Of a stretch of DNA of 64,000 bases, positions 35,700 through 45,906 are shown in pieces; the stretch's first letter is position 1, and every line of letters starts with the position of its first letter. The DNA comes from Haloimpatiens lingqiaonensis (lineage in GTDB: Bacteria; Bacillota; Clostridia; Clostridiales; Clostridiaceae): the NCBI RefSeq assembly GCF_901447495.1, contig NZ_CABDWS010000005.1:1-64000 (forward strand), in the 5' to 3' direction. The notes under the pieces were generated by a model. That model searched no databases, was not told the origin of the DNA, and saw only the letters and a list, made by a program, of their open reading frames with translations. The position numbers and the translations under genes are program-made.

Positions 35700-36971
35700 A
35701 TGAATGATTACTTAGTTGGAATTGATATAGGATTCTCTAAAGTATGTGCTGCAGTAGGCAAATTAGACAAGTATGGTCAAATTAATATAATAGGGGTAGC
35801 TTCAGCTAAAAATAGTGGATTAAAACGTTCTATAGTAGTTGATATAGACGAAACTGCTAATTCTATAAAGGAATGTATAGAGCAATTGCAAAGAATGATA
35901 GATATTAGAATAAAGGATGCATATGTATCTTTGGCTGGAGAAGTTTGTGAGCTTATTTATAACAAGGGTGTTGTAGCTGTTTCTTCTGATGAGAGAGAAA
36001 TTCAGAAAAAAGATGTGGATAGAGCTATAGAATCTGCTAAACTTATAAATATACCCTCCGATAAGGAAATAGTAGGTATAATACCACTACAGTACATAGT
36101 AGATGGATATGAAAGTATAAAAGATCCTATTGGAATGAATGGGTTTAGATTAGAAGTTGAAAGTCAAATCATTACAACTAATACCACTGTAATAAATAAT
36201 TTAATAAAAAGTATTAATAGAGCAGGAATAAATATATCTGGATTGGTATTACAACCACTAGCATTATGGCAGGCAGTTTGTGATGAAGAAGCTGGACAAC
36301 TTAAAAATGTTATAGTTGATGTAGGTGCAGAGAACACTCGTATTTCAATATTTAAAAAGGGTGTTTTAATAAAAACAGAGGTAGTTCCTCTTGGTGGAAA
36401 TAATATAACCAATGATATTTCTATATGTTTAAAAATTCCTTATTTAGATGCAGAAGAACTTAAGCTTAAATATGGAAATTTGAATGTAAATGGAAATGAA
36501 GAAAATAAAAAGTTGAAAATTAATTCTCAATATGGAAGTAATATTGAGGTTGATTATGTAATATTAAATCAAATAATGAAGGCAAGAGTAGAAGAAATTT
36601 TGCTATTTGTCAAGAAAAAGCTTATGGATACAGATGTTTATAATGAAATAAGCGATATTGTTTTAGTAGGTGGTGGTATTTCATTATTTTATGGAATTGA
36701 AAAATTGGGGAGAGAAGTGTTTGGTAAAAATATAAGAATAGGAACTGTTGATTTTACCGGTGCGGACAATCCTATGTATACTGCAGCTGTAGGAATAGTA
36801 AAAGATGTAGGATACAGTTTAAGAGAAGCAAAAAATATGCAAGAAGAAAATAATGTTTTTGAAGGAAAAGTTTCTGATAGAACAAGAATTAAAAAAGACG
36901 AAGATTCATTTGAAAATGGTAATAAAAAATTTTTAACAAAAATACGTGATTTTTTAACGGATTTCTTTTAA
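35700..36971 (+). CDS. ftsA: Cell division protein FtsA
   Basis: 423-residue actin-like membrane tether of FtsZ. LVGIDIGFSKVCAAVG phosphate 1 loop, VDVGAENTRISIF phosphate 2, LVGGGISLFYGI adenosine loop, the 1C domain between, and a C-terminal amphipathic helix (KFLTKIRDFLTDFF) that binds the membrane. AAGGAGGG precedes the ATG. Directly followed by ftsZ. Confidence 0.9.
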   Translation: MNDYLVGIDIGFSKVCAAVGKLDKYGQINIIGVASAKNSGLKRSIVVDIDETANSIKECIEQLQRMIDIRIKDAYVSLAGEVCELIYNKGVVAVSSDEREIQKKDVDRAIESAKLINIPSDKEIVGIIPLQYIVDGYESIKDPIGMNGFRLEVESQIITTNTTVINNLIKSINRAGINISGLVLQPLALWQAVCDEEAGQLKNVIVDVGAENTRISIFKKGVLIKTEVVPLGGNNITNDISICLKIPYLDAEELKLKYGNLNVNGNEENKKLKINSQYGSNIEVDYVILNQIMKARVEEILLFVKKKLMDTDVYNEISDIVLVGGGISLFYGIEKLGREVFGKNIRIGTVDFTGADNPMYTAAVGIVKDVGYSLREAKNMQEENNVFEGKVSDRTRIKKDEDSFENGNKKFLTKIRDFLTDFF

Positions 36972-36986
36972 TGAGGAGGTATTATT

Positions 36987-38102
36987 GTGCTAGATTTTGA
37001 TGTAGATGTTCAGCAATTTGCTCAAATAAAGGTAATAGGTTGTGGCGGCGGAGGAAACAATGCGGTCAACAGAATGATAGTAGAAGGATTAAGAAATGTT
37101 GAATTTATAGCTATAAATACAGACAAGCAGGCTTTAATGTTATCTCAAGCTTCGCAAAAGATTCAGATAGGCGATAAATTAACAAAAGGGCTTGGAGCTG
37201 GTGCTAATCCTGAAATTGGACAAAAGGCAGCAGAGGAAAGTAAAGATGAAATTTCTCAAGCTATTAAAGGCGCAGATATGGTATTTATAACAGCTGGTAT
37301 GGGCGGCGGCACAGGTACTGGTGCAGCTCCGGTAGTTGCGGAAATAGCTAAATCAATGGGTATATTGACTGTTGGAGTAGTAACAAAACCATTTCCTTTT
37401 GAGGGAAGAAAGAGAATGATTCATGCAGAAATGGGAATTAAAAATTTAAAAGATAGAGTTGATACACTTGTTACTATACCAAACGAAAGATTATTAACAA
37501 TGGTTGATAAAAAGACTTCTTTAATGGATTCTTTTAAATTAGCGGATGATGTATTAAAACAAGGTGTACAAGGTATATCTGATTTAATAACTATACCTGG
37601 ACTTGTAAATTTGGACTTTGCAGATGTTAGGACTATTATGTTAGACAGGGGACTTGCTCACATGGGAGTTGGTAGAGGAACTGGAGATAACAGAGCTCAG
37701 GAAGCTGCAAAGCAAGCTATATCTAGTCCTTTACTAGAAACTTCTATAGTAGGTGCCACTGGAGTTTTATTAAACATAACTGGCGGTGGAGATTTAGGAT
37801 TGTTAGAGATAAATGAAGCTGCAGGAATAGTTCAAGAAGCAGCAGATCCAGAAGCTAATATAATTTTTGGTGCTGTTATTGATGAAAATTTAAAAGATGA
37901 ATTAAGAATTACTGTAATTGCAACAGGATTTGAGCAAGAAAAAATTAATGCTCAAAATAGTTTTTCCGCTGAAAAGGACTTTGGCATTTTTTCTCCAAAT
38001 GGAAGAAACAATGCTAAAACAGCTACAGATGAGGTAGCTTCAGATAAAAACTGTCCCAATGATGATTTAGAAATACCTACTTTTTTAAGAAGAAATAGAT
38101 AA
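36987..38102 (+). CDS. ftsZ: Cell division protein FtsZ
   Basis: 371-residue tubulin-like GTPase of the Z ring. [15 protein letters not shown], the tubulin signature [10 protein letters not shown] (about residue 104), the synergy loop [11 protein letters not shown], and the C-terminal peptide LEIPTFLRR that binds FtsA and SepF. GTG start behind GAGGAGG, 15 bases after ftsA. Confidence 0.98.
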   Translation: MLDFDVDVQQFAQIKVIGCGGGGNNAVNRMIVEGLRNVEFIAINTDKQALMLSQASQKIQIGDKLTKGLGAGANPEIGQKAAEESKDEISQAIKGADMVFITAGMGGGTGTGAAPVVAEIAKSMGILTVGVVTKPFPFEGRKRMIHAEMGIKNLKDRVDTLVTIPNERLLTMVDKKTSLMDSFKLADDVLKQGVQGISDLITIPGLVNLDFADVRTIMLDRGLAHMGVGRGTGDNRAQEAAKQAISSPLLETSIVGATGVLLNITGGGDLGLLEINEAAGIVQEAADPEANIIFGAVIDENLKDELRITVIATGFEQEKINAQNSFSAEKDFGIFSPNGRNNAKTATDEVASDKNCPNDDLEIPTFLRRNR

Positions 38103-38126
38103 AAGTAATAGCTAAATATTCAAGTG

Positions 38127-38155
38127 AAAAAGTGTCTTAGGACACTTTTTTTATT
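38127..38155 (+). terminator. Terminator after ftsZ
   Basis: AAAAAGTGTC TTA GGACACTTTTTTT: 10-bp stem with T-run. Confidence 0.88.
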
Positions 38156-38275
38156 TTATAAACAAATTTAGTATTTTGTTTTTATACTCAAATATATACG
38201 AGTTATGTTTATATTTATATAAAAATAATTTTATATAGGGAAAATAGTATAATAAAAAAAATATTCTATGTTATA

Positions 38276-38308
38276 AAATGACAAAATTTTAATATATAAA
38301 CATATATA
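38276..38308 (+). promoter_or_regulatory. Candidate Spo0A-controlled promoter of spoIIGA-sigE
   Basis: ATGACAAAATT (38278-38288) contains GACAAAA, part of the inverse 0A box TTCGACAAAA. TATAAT follows at 38305-38310. In Bacillus the spoIIG operon is activated by Spo0A at a sigma-A promoter with unusual spacing. Weak evidence from sequence alone. Confidence 0.3.
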
Positions 38309-38329
38309 ATATGTTTAGGGGTGTTAAAT

Positions 38330-39136
38330 TTGATTGTATATGTAGATGTTATTTTTATAGAAAATTTAATAGTAAATTTATTTTTTTTATATATAACAGC
38401 ATCCACAGTTAAAACAAAAATATATTTTAGAAGATTAATTATTGCTTCTTCAATTGGAGCTTTTTATGTAGTTATTATTTTATATTTAAAATCCAATTTT
38501 TTGAGCTTTTTACCCTTTAAAATATTTATAGCCCTATTAATGATAGTAATAGCTTATGGGGCTAAGTCAATTAGGTTTATTTTAAAAGCATTAGTAATTT
38601 TTATTGCCTATTCTATGCTTTTAGCAGGAATATGTTTATTTTTTCAAATGAACAATAAAGAATTATGTAATTTTAATGGAATATTTTTAGATGATTTTTC
38701 TTATAAAAAGTTAATTTTATCTTCTATGATAATATATATTTTTATAAATAGAATAATTGCATATGTTAAAGATAGAAAAATAATTAAAAACCTCATATAC
38801 AATGTAGAGATAGTTACTGATAGATATAATAAATTAATAAAAGCTTTTCTAGATACAGGAAATGAACTTAGAGAACCTGTTACAAACTTACCAGTTATAG
38901 TGGTAGAAAAGAATCAGATTCCATATGTGGAAAATAACAAAGACAAACTCTATATATCCTATAAATTTGTAAATGGTGAGTGTGGTAGAATGGAGGCATT
39001 TAAACCCGTATACATAAATATTTATAGGGAAGGTTTTAAAGAAGAAAAAAAGCAAGTTATTATTGCTTTATGTGATAATAAATTAAGTAAAGATAATGAC
39101 TACAATGCGTTACTATCAAGGGGAATATTTGAGTGA
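38330..39136 (+). CDS. spoIIGA: Sporulation sigma-E processing peptidase SpoIIGA
   Basis: 268 residues: five membrane segments in the N-terminal half, then an aspartic-protease-like domain with the active site FLDTGNELREPVT (about residue 183) and a late LLSRGIFE. It cleaves pro-sigma-E in the mother cell on a signal from the forespore. TTG start at 38330, six bases after AGGGGTG, which gives the typical short MIVYVDV start. sigE follows after 12 bases. Confidence 0.93.
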   Translation: MIVYVDVIFIENLIVNLFFLYITASTVKTKIYFRRLIIASSIGAFYVVIILYLKSNFLSFLPFKIFIALLMIVIAYGAKSIRFILKALVIFIAYSMLLAGICLFFQMNNKELCNFNGIFLDDFSYKKLILSSMIIYIFINRIIAYVKDRKIIKNLIYNVEIVTDRYNKLIKAFLDTGNELREPVTNLPVIVVEKNQIPYVENNKDKLYISYKFVNGECGRMEAFKPVYINIYREGFKEEKKQVIIALCDNKLSKDNDYNALLSRGIFE

Positions 39137-39148
39137 TGGGGGGATATT

Positions 39149-39856
39149 ATGTTCAAAATAAAAGTACTACTAAATCATTTATTAAGCAAGTTTAAAATAT
39201 TTATAAAAAAGGTATATTACATAGGAGGAAGTGATGCCCTTCCTCCTCCTCTTACTAAAGAAGAAGAAGAGGAACTTGTAAACAAATTAATGTTAGGAGA
39301 TGAAAGTGTTAGAAGTACATTAATCGAGAGAAATTTACGATTGGTTGTATATATTGCACGAAAATTTGAAAATACAGGAATAAGTATTGAGGATTTGATA
39401 TCTGTAGGAACTATAGGACTTATAAAAGCAGTAAATACTTTTGATCCAAGAAAAAATATAAAATTAGCTACCTATGCATCTAGATGCATAGAAAATGAAA
39501 TATTAATGTATTTAAGACGTAACAGCAAGGTGAAAGCTGAAATATCCTTCTATGAGCCTTTAAATATTGATTGGGATGGTAATGAGCTGCTTCTTTCTGA
39601 TATATTAGGATCAGATAGTGATGAAGTATATGAACTTATTGAAGAGGAAATTGATAAACAATTACTTCTTTTAGCTATGAAAAAATTAAATACCCGAGAA
39701 AAAGAAATAGTAAAAATGAGATTCGGGTTAAATGGAAAGAAGGAGAGAACGCAAAAGGAAGTTGCAGATTCCCTTGGTATATCTCAATCTTATATATCTA
39801 GATTGGAAAAAAGGATAATTAAAAAATTAAAAAAAGAGATTAGTAGAATGTTATAG
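39149..39856 (+). CDS. sigE: Sporulation sigma factor sigma-E precursor
   Basis: 235 residues. The basic/hydrophobic pro-segment (1-26) ends before [13 protein letters not shown], the processing region of Bacillus pro-sigma-E. Regions 2 ([29 protein letters not shown]) and 4 ([21 protein letters not shown]) follow. Early mother-cell sigma factor. Between spoIIGA and sigG, the classical order. Confidence 0.97.
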   Translation: MFKIKVLLNHLLSKFKIFIKKVYYIGGSDALPPPLTKEEEEELVNKLMLGDESVRSTLIERNLRLVVYIARKFENTGISIEDLISVGTIGLIKAVNTFDPRKNIKLATYASRCIENEILMYLRRNSKVKAEISFYEPLNIDWDGNELLLSDILGSDSDEVYELIEEEIDKQLLLLAMKKLNTREKEIVKMRFGLNGKKERTQKEVADSLGISQSYISRLEKRIIKKLKKEISRML

Positions 39857-39930
39857 TTTGTCTATTAGTATAAAAATCGCCCACAAAGGAAATAATTAAA
39901 ATGCGAGTATAACAAAGGGGCGAGAATATT

Positions 39931-40704
39931 ATGATGGTAAACAAAGTAGAAATATGTGGAGTAAACACAGCAAAATTACCTATACTTAAGGAAGAAGAAA
40001 TGAAACAAATGCTTATTAAAATGAAGGATGGTGATAATGAATTTAGAGAAAAGTTTATAAAGGGAAATTTACGTTTAGTACTCAGTGTTATACAAAGGTT
40101 TAATAATAGAGGAGAAAATGCAGATGATTTATTCCAAGTTGGTTGTATAGGCCTTATAAAGGCCATAGATAACTTTGATTTAAATCAAAATGTTAAGTTT
40201 TCAACCTATGCTGTTCCTATGATAATTGGAGAAATAAGAAGGTATTTGAGAGATAATAATTCAATAAGAGTAAGCAGATCATTAAGGGATATAGCTTATA
40301 AGGCACTACAGGTAAGGGATAGATTGATTGCTCATAATAATAAGGAACCTACCATATCAGAAATAGCTAAGGAATTGGAAATGCCAAGAGAAGAAGTAGT
40401 ATTTGCCTTAGATGCTATTCAAGATCCAGTGTCACTGTTTGAACCTATATACCATGATGGTGGAGATGCAATATACGTTATGGATCAAATAAGTGATAAT
40501 AAAAATTACGATGAAAATTGGCTAGAAGATATATCTATAAAAGAAGCTATGAAAAAATTGAATGGAAGAGAAAAACTTATATTGTCACTTAGGTTTTTTC
40601 AAGGAAGAACGCAAATGGAAGTAGCAGAGGAAATAGGTATTTCTCAAGCACAAGTTTCAAGGCTGGAAAAAACAGCTCTTAAACATATGAGAAAATACAT
40701 ATAA
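39931..40704 (+). CDS. sigG: Sporulation sigma factor sigma-G
   Basis: 257 residues, no pro-segment. Starts with KVEICGVNTAKLP, a conserved N-terminal motif of sigma-G that is linked to SpoIIAB/Gin binding. Contains region 2 (NLRLVLSVIQRFNNRGENADDLFQVG), region 3 and region 4 (MEVAEEIGISQAQVSRLEKTAL). Late forespore sigma factor. ATG at 39931 or 39934 behind AAGGGGCG. Terminator at 40711. Confidence 0.96.
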   Translation: MMVNKVEICGVNTAKLPILKEEEMKQMLIKMKDGDNEFREKFIKGNLRLVLSVIQRFNNRGENADDLFQVGCIGLIKAIDNFDLNQNVKFSTYAVPMIIGEIRRYLRDNNSIRVSRSLRDIAYKALQVRDRLIAHNNKEPTISEIAKELEMPREEVVFALDAIQDPVSLFEPIYHDGGDAIYVMDQISDNKNYDENWLEDISIKEAMKKLNGREKLILSLRFFQGRTQMEVAEEIGISQAQVSRLEKTALKHMRKYI

Positions 40705-40710
40705 ATTTAT

Positions 40711-40735
40711 GGGTAGATAAAAATCTACCCTTTTT
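40711..40735 (+). terminator. Terminator after sigG
   Basis: GGGTAGAT AAAA ATCTACCC followed by TTTTT. Confidence 0.88.
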
Positions 40736-40803
40736 ATTTATGACATATTTTAATAAATATTTCATAGATATTTATTAAAATAAACTTTTGGGGAGGGAAA
40801 TAT

Positions 40804-41055
40804 ATGTTTTCTATGAATAATTTAAAAATGATGGAGATAATAGATATAGATTCTGGAGCTAAACTTGGATTTATAAAGGATTTTAAAATAGATACAGAGG
40901 ACTATAAAGTTATATCCATAATATTGCCAGGAGAAAAAGGAACATGGTTTAGTAAAAATGAAGATTTAGAAATCCCTTGGGAATATATAAAAAAGATAGG
41001 TGTAGATGTAATATTGATACAGAGCCCTAAAGGACTATTAATAGATGAACAGTAG
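40804..41055 (+). CDS. YlmC/YmxH family sporulation protein
   Basis: 83-residue PRC-barrel protein (IIDIDSGAKLGFIKDF). Family members are conserved in endospore formers near sigG or ylmC loci; their exact role is unknown. GGGGAGGG before ATG. Separate from sigG by a terminator. Confidence 0.88.
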   Translation: MFSMNNLKMMEIIDIDSGAKLGFIKDFKIDTEDYKVISIILPGEKGTWFSKNEDLEIPWEYIKKIGVDVILIQSPKGLLIDEQ

Positions 41056-41115
41056 AATTTTTAATAAAATAGTGTATAATATAGTTATTATAATATTATA
41101 AGGAGGGCGTGTATA

Positions 41116-41571
41116 GTGAAGTGTCCGTATTGTGGATATGAAGAGAGCAAGGTTGTAGATTCTAGATCCACCGATGATAATACAGCTATAAGAAGAAGAA
41201 GAGAATGTTTAAGTTGCAGTAAAAGATACACTACTTATGAAAAAATAGAAGATATCCCAATTTTAGTAGTAAAAAAAGATTCTAGCAGGGAATATTTTGA
41301 TAAAACTAAAATAGTAGCGGGACTTATTAAAGCATGTCAAAAAAGACCGGTGTCAAGAGCTCAAATAGAAGAAATAGCAGATGAAGTAGAAAAGGTTTTA
41401 AGCAATCAGATGATTACAGAAGTTAAGTCAGATTTAATCGGAGAAATTATTATGAAAAAATTAAAAGATGTAGATGAAGTAGCCTATGTTAGATTTGCAT
41501 CTGTATATAGACAATTTAAGGATATTAATACTTTTATGGAAGAAATAAAGAGCTTAATGTACAACAAATAA
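41116..41571 (+). CDS. nrdR: Transcriptional repressor NrdR
   Basis: 151 residues. N-terminal zinc ribbon CPYCGYEESKVVDSR...CLSCSKRYTTYE and an ATP-cone domain (ILVVKKDSSREYFDKTKI onward). Senses dNTP/ATP and represses ribonucleotide reductase genes, which are not in this window. GTG start behind AAGGAGGGC. Confidence 0.96.
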   Translation: MKCPYCGYEESKVVDSRSTDDNTAIRRRRECLSCSKRYTTYEKIEDIPILVVKKDSSREYFDKTKIVAGLIKACQKRPVSRAQIEEIADEVEKVLSNQMITEVKSDLIGEIIMKKLKDVDEVAYVRFASVYRQFKDINTFMEEIKSLMYNK

Positions 41572-41632
41572 AATCTATTTTAAATTAAATGAATTTTATT
41601 AGGACGAATATAAAACTTTTATGAGGTGTTAA

Positions 41633-42340
41633 ATGTTAATTAAAAATATAGGACAGTATAAATTTATAGGGGAAGAATCTGAAGATTTACTTTTATACTT
41701 TTCTACAGCTAATGGAGAATTAAATTTCAATAAAAATACTAGTGAAGGAATAAAAAATCTTAAAAATATTAAAGAATGGTTTAATGCAGATAATGTAGGC
41801 TATTTAAATCAGACTCATAGTAATATAATAGTTAACTATGACGGTAAAATACATGAGGGAGATGCTATCATCACAAATAGCAAATTGGTAGCTATAGGTG
41901 TTTTTACAGCAGATTGTGTTCCAATAGTTATGTTTGATAAAAATAAAAAGGTTATTGCTGCAGTGCATAGTGGTTGGAAAGGCACTTATAACTTTATAGT
42001 AAGTAAAGTTATAAAAAATATGATGGACAAGTATTCCATAAAAAGTGAGGATATAATAGTTTATGTGGGACCACATATAGGTAAATGCTGTTATAAGGTG
42101 GGAGAGGATTTATTAAATAATTTTAAAAATGTAGATATTTATGGAGAAGATGTTACACACATAGACAAATTAGATTTAACAGCATGTATTAAAAAACAGT
42201 GTTTAAATTCCTATATACTTGAAGAAAATATACATATATTAGATTTATGCACCTTTTGTGATGAGAAAAATCAATGGTTTTCCTATAGAAAAAGTAAAAC
42301 CTCTAATAGAATGTTTTCATTTATAATGTTAAAAAAATAG
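41633..42340 (+). CDS. pgeF: Peptidoglycan editing factor / purine nucleoside phosphorylase PgeF
   Basis: 235-residue member of the YfiH/YlmD family (formerly polyphenol oxidase). LNQTHSN, TADCVPIVMFD, AAVHSGWKGTYN and VGPHIGKCCYKVG supply the His/Cys zinc and substrate residues. Members phosphorolyse purine nucleosides, deaminate adenosine, or correct L-Ser incorporated in the muropeptide. 12 bases before the response regulator, so possibly cotranscribed. Confidence 0.88.
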   Translation: MLIKNIGQYKFIGEESEDLLLYFSTANGELNFNKNTSEGIKNLKNIKEWFNADNVGYLNQTHSNIIVNYDGKIHEGDAIITNSKLVAIGVFTADCVPIVMFDKNKKVIAAVHSGWKGTYNFIVSKVIKNMMDKYSIKSEDIIVYVGPHIGKCCYKVGEDLLNNFKNVDIYGEDVTHIDKLDLTACIKKQCLNSYILEENIHILDLCTFCDEKNQWFSYRKSKTSNRMFSFIMLKK

Positions 42341-42352
42341 GGGGGAATAAAC

Positions 42353-43045
42353 GTGGAGGAAAAAATATTAGTAGTAGATGATGAAGAACATATAAGGGAA
42401 TTAATAAAATTCAACTTAGAAAAGAATGGATATAAGGTTGAATGTGCTGTGGATGGTAATGAGGCCTTAGAGTATGTAAAAAATAATATACCTAAATTAA
42501 TATTACTTGATTTAATGCTTCCAGGTATTGACGGGTATGATGTGTGTAAAAAAATAAGGGGAGATAAAAATACATCAAATATTCCTATAATAATGATTAC
42601 AGCAAAAGGAGAGGAAATAGATAAGATACTTGGGTTAGAATTAGGGGCAGACGATTATATAACAAAGCCTTTTTCTGTTAGGGAGTTAATTGCTAGAGTA
42701 AAAGCTATACTTAGAAGAGTAAATTCAAAAGATGATGGTAAGGTATATTCTTTTGGCAGTATATTTGTGGATTTTCAAAAACATTTAGTTTTAAAAAATG
42801 GAGATGAAATAGATTTAACATTAAAGGAATTTGAATTACTACAAATTCTTATAGAAAATGAAGGGAAAGTAATGACTAGGGAAATTCTTTTAGATAAAAT
42901 TTGGGGATATGAATACATAGGAGAGACTAGAACTGTAGATGTACATATTAGGCATCTTAGAAAAAAGGTAGAGGAAGATGATAAAAATCCTAGATATATT
43001 CAAACAATACGGGGAATAGGATATAGATTTAATTTAGGAGAATAG
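42353..43045 (+). CDS. phoP: PhoP/PhoB-like response regulator
   Basis: 230 residues: receiver domain with phospho-acceptor Asp53 (LLDLMLPG), acidic pocket DDEE, Lys104 region YITKPF, and an OmpR-type winged helix (TVDVHIRHLRKKV, IQTIRGIGYRF). GTG start behind GGGGGG. Paired with the kinase two bases downstream and next to a Pho-box promoter and pst genes, so phosphate control is very likely. Confidence 0.9.
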   Translation: MEEKILVVDDEEHIRELIKFNLEKNGYKVECAVDGNEALEYVKNNIPKLILLDLMLPGIDGYDVCKKIRGDKNTSNIPIIMITAKGEEIDKILGLELGADDYITKPFSVRELIARVKAILRRVNSKDDGKVYSFGSIFVDFQKHLVLKNGDEIDLTLKEFELLQILIENEGKVMTREILLDKIWGYEYIGETRTVDVHIRHLRKKVEEDDKNPRYIQTIRGIGYRFNLGE

Positions 43046-43047
43046 AT

Positions 43048-44757
43048 ATGAAGAAAAAAATGATGCTTTACTTATGTGCTTCTATTGTTACTACCTTAAT
43101 TGTGGTAACTATGTTATTTATGTCTATTGCTAATCTTCAATATGAAACCAATATAAGAAAACAGTTAAATAGCAATAACTTGATGATAAAAAATTTAATA
43201 GAGACTAATAATGTAAGAGATCAAAGGACTTTTTTTCAGGAAACTTTTAAAGATACACATAATAGAATTACCTACATAGATGCACAAGGAAATATTATAT
43301 ATGATTCTAAGGTAACTGAAAAATTAGAAAATCATAAAGAAAGAAAAGAAGTAAAGAGTGCTATGGAAAAAGGACAGGGAAGTGACCTTAGAATTAGTAA
43401 CACTACAAAGGAAAAGACTTTATATGTGGCTACTAAACTTAAAAATGGAAATATAATAAGGAGTGCCATGTCTTTTCAAGTTATACAGGAATTTGATGAA
43501 AATTATCTAAATTACTATTTTTTAATACTAGTATTAGTATTTTTAGTTGTCATAGTCTTTGCTAATAGGCTTTCCTATATAATAATAAAGCCAGTAAAGG
43601 ATTTAGAAATTACCACATCTAGAATAGCAAAGGGCGAATTAGATAGAAGAGTTAATGCAAATTCAAAGGATGAAATAGGACAATTGGGGAAAAGCTTTAA
43701 TAAAATGGCGGATAAGCTTCAAGAGACAATTAATGACTCGGTAGATAAACAAACAAGGCTAGAAGCTATATTAAAGAGTATGGATAGTGGAGTAATAGCT
43801 ATAGATAGAACCTTTAAAATAATAATGATTAATCCTTACGCAGAGAAGATTTTTGGTGTATCTGGTAACGTGGTAGGCAAAAACATTTTAGAAGGCATAA
43901 AGAATAATCATATAGAAAAAATATTTAAAAGTAGTAATGACGACTATTTTGAAATAAAGACTATATGTCCTTGTGAAAGAATTTTAAGAATAAAAACTGC
44001 TGATGTAGTAAATAGAAATGAATATATAGGTAAAGTTGCAGTGCTTCAAGATATAACTGATATAAAGAAATTGGAGAATGTTAGAAGTGAATTTGTAGCT
44101 AATGTATCCCATGAGCTCAAGACGCCTTTAACTTCTATAAAAGGATTTGCGGAAACTTTAAAGGAAGTAGAAGATTCAGATACAAGAGAAAAATTTTTAA
44201 ATATAATAAATGATGAAGCAGAAAGATTAACAAGGCTTATAAGTGATATAATGGCTCTTTCTGATATAGAAAAGGCAAGAGAAGTTACTAAAGAACCTAT
44301 GGACGTAAATAAAATAATAATGGATATATATAATTTGATGAAGAATACTGCCAAAGATAAAGGTATAGAAATTTACATTGAAGGAGAAAAAATTCCAATT
44401 ATATATGGAAATGTAGATAAATTTAAACAAATGATAATAAACTTAGTTGATAATTCCATAAAATACTCTGAAAAAGGTGGCAAGGTTTATATAATAACTG
44501 AAAAAGGTAAATATAACATAAAAATATGTGTTAAAGATACAGGAGTGGGTATTTCACAAGAGCATATTCCACGACTCTTTGAAAGATTTTATAGAGTTGA
44601 CAAGGCTAGGTCTAGAAGTGCAGGAGGTACTGGACTGGGATTAGCCATTGTAAAACATATAGTATTAAGTATGAATGGCAATATAGATGTGGAAAGTGTA
44701 GTTGGTAAGGGAAGTAAATTTACAGTTACACTGCCGTATAATCACAATGACAAATAA
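43048..44757 (+). CDS. phoR: PhoR-like sensor histidine kinase
   Basis: 569 residues in the order: membrane helix (about 5-27), extracytoplasmic sensor domain, second membrane helix (about 155-173), HAMP, PAS (about 235-340), HisKA with phospho-His355 in NVSHELKTPLTS, and HATPase with NLVDNSIKYS, DTGVGIS and GGTGLGLAIVKH. The same architecture as PhoR of Bacillus. Ends in a terminator before pstS. Confidence 0.92.
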   Translation: MKKKMMLYLCASIVTTLIVVTMLFMSIANLQYETNIRKQLNSNNLMIKNLIETNNVRDQRTFFQETFKDTHNRITYIDAQGNIIYDSKVTEKLENHKERKEVKSAMEKGQGSDLRISNTTKEKTLYVATKLKNGNIIRSAMSFQVIQEFDENYLNYYFLILVLVFLVVIVFANRLSYIIIKPVKDLEITTSRIAKGELDRRVNANSKDEIGQLGKSFNKMADKLQETINDSVDKQTRLEAILKSMDSGVIAIDRTFKIIMINPYAEKIFGVSGNVVGKNILEGIKNNHIEKIFKSSNDDYFEIKTICPCERILRIKTADVVNRNEYIGKVAVLQDITDIKKLENVRSEFVANVSHELKTPLTSIKGFAETLKEVEDSDTREKFLNIINDEAERLTRLISDIMALSDIEKAREVTKEPMDVNKIIMDIYNLMKNTAKDKGIEIYIEGEKIPIIYGNVDKFKQMIINLVDNSIKYSEKGGKVYIITEKGKYNIKICVKDTGVGISQEHIPRLFERFYRVDKARSRSAGGTGLGLAIVKHIVLSMNGNIDVESVVGKGSKFTVTLPYNHNDK

Positions 44758-44767
44758 AATCTATATA

Positions 44768-44813
44768 AACAAAGAATTGTTTAATTATGATATGAACAGT
44801 TCTTTGTTTTTTT
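44768..44813 (+). terminator. Terminator after phoR
   Basis: AACAAAGAA and TTCTTTGTT arms with a long loop, followed by TTTTTTT. Separates the regulator pair from the pst operon. Confidence 0.7.
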
Positions 44814-44834
44814 GTAGGTAATTTTATTAGAATG

Positions 44835-44881
44835 TTAACTTTAATTAACTTTCAATAAACTTTAATTAACATTGATATAAT
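44835..44881 (+). promoter_or_regulatory. Pho box and promoter of the pst operon
   Basis: Four TTAAC-like direct repeats (44835, 44845, 44856 as TAAAC, 44866) at 10-11 base spacing, each followed by TTT or ATT, as in the tandem TTAACA repeats bound by PhoP dimers. They end five bases before a perfect -10 TATAAT (44876-44881), in the place of a -35 element. PhoP-activated transcription under phosphate starvation is the natural reading. Confidence 0.75.
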
Positions 44882-44992
44882 AATTACTTAACTTTAAAGG
44901 AATAATATAAATAGTGTAAGGAAAATGTATTGTGTAGTTTTAAAAATTTAGTAAAATTACAAACTACATAAATTACACAAGGAGGCATATGA

Positions 44993-45877
44993 ATGAATAT
45001 TAAAAGATCAAAAGGAATATTATTACTTTTAACGGTTCTTATGACAATGACGATTTTTGTAGGGTGTGGAAAAGGAAAACAAAATACCAAGGTGGAAAAC
45101 ACACAAATACAAGGAAGTATAACAACATTGGGTTCTTCAGCACTTCAACCATTAGTAGAACAGGCGGCAATAGAATTTTCATCTAAAAATCCAAAAGCTA
45201 AAATAAATGTACAAGGTGGAGGCAGCGGAGCTGGTATAAATCAAGTAGCCTCTGGAAATGTAGAAATAGGCAATTCTGATGTTATAGCAGAAAATAAGAT
45301 TAAAGATGAAAAAATGGCAAAAGAATTAGTGGATCATAAAGTATGTGCTATAGGCTTTGCTATGGTAGTAAGTAAGGATATAAATATAAAATCTCTTACT
45401 AGTGAACAGATTACAGATATATTTACAGGTAAGATTAATAATTGGAAACAGGTAGGTGGAGAAGATAAGCAAATAAATATAATTAATAGAGGTAAATCCT
45501 CTGGAACTAGAGCTACTTTTATAGATACTATAATGGATGGGCAATCAGAAAAGGAAGGCTTAGGTACAACACAAGATTCCAGTGGAAATGTAAGAGCTGC
45601 TATTAAGCAAACTGAAGGAGCTATAAGTTATTTGGCCTTATCTTATATAAGCGAAGATGTAAAAAAAGATTTGAATACACTAAGCATAGATGGAGTGGAG
45701 CCTAAAGAAGAAAATATAATAAGTGGTAAATATCCATTTTGGTCTTATGAGCATATGTATACCAAGGGAGAACCTAAAGGATTGACGAAGGCATTTTTAG
45801 ATTATATGGTAAGTAAAGAAAATAATGATTTAATAAAGAAAATGGGATATATACCTATGGATGAAATGCAAAAATAA
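44993..45877 (+). CDS. pstS: Phosphate-binding lipoprotein PstS
   Basis: 294 residues with lipobox FVGC (Cys25). Phosphate-binding loops LGSSALQPLVEQ, QGGGSGAGINQV, GNSDV and RGKSSGTR. Delivers phosphate to PstCA. First gene of the Pho-box operon; AAGGAGG before ATG. A 125-base gap before pstC contains an AT hairpin (AAACTCTATT...AATAGAGTTTT, 45907-45951) that may trim expression of downstream genes. Confidence 0.95.
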   Translation: MNIKRSKGILLLLTVLMTMTIFVGCGKGKQNTKVENTQIQGSITTLGSSALQPLVEQAAIEFSSKNPKAKINVQGGGSGAGINQVASGNVEIGNSDVIAENKIKDEKMAKELVDHKVCAIGFAMVVSKDINIKSLTSEQITDIFTGKINNWKQVGGEDKQINIINRGKSSGTRATFIDTIMDGQSEKEGLGTTQDSSGNVRAAIKQTEGAISYLALSYISEDVKKDLNTLSIDGVEPKEENIISGKYPFWSYEHMYTKGEPKGLTKAFLDYMVSKENNDLIKKMGYIPMDEMQK

Positions 45878-45906
45878 TTTAATAGTAATTGAAATTAATG
45901 AAATTA

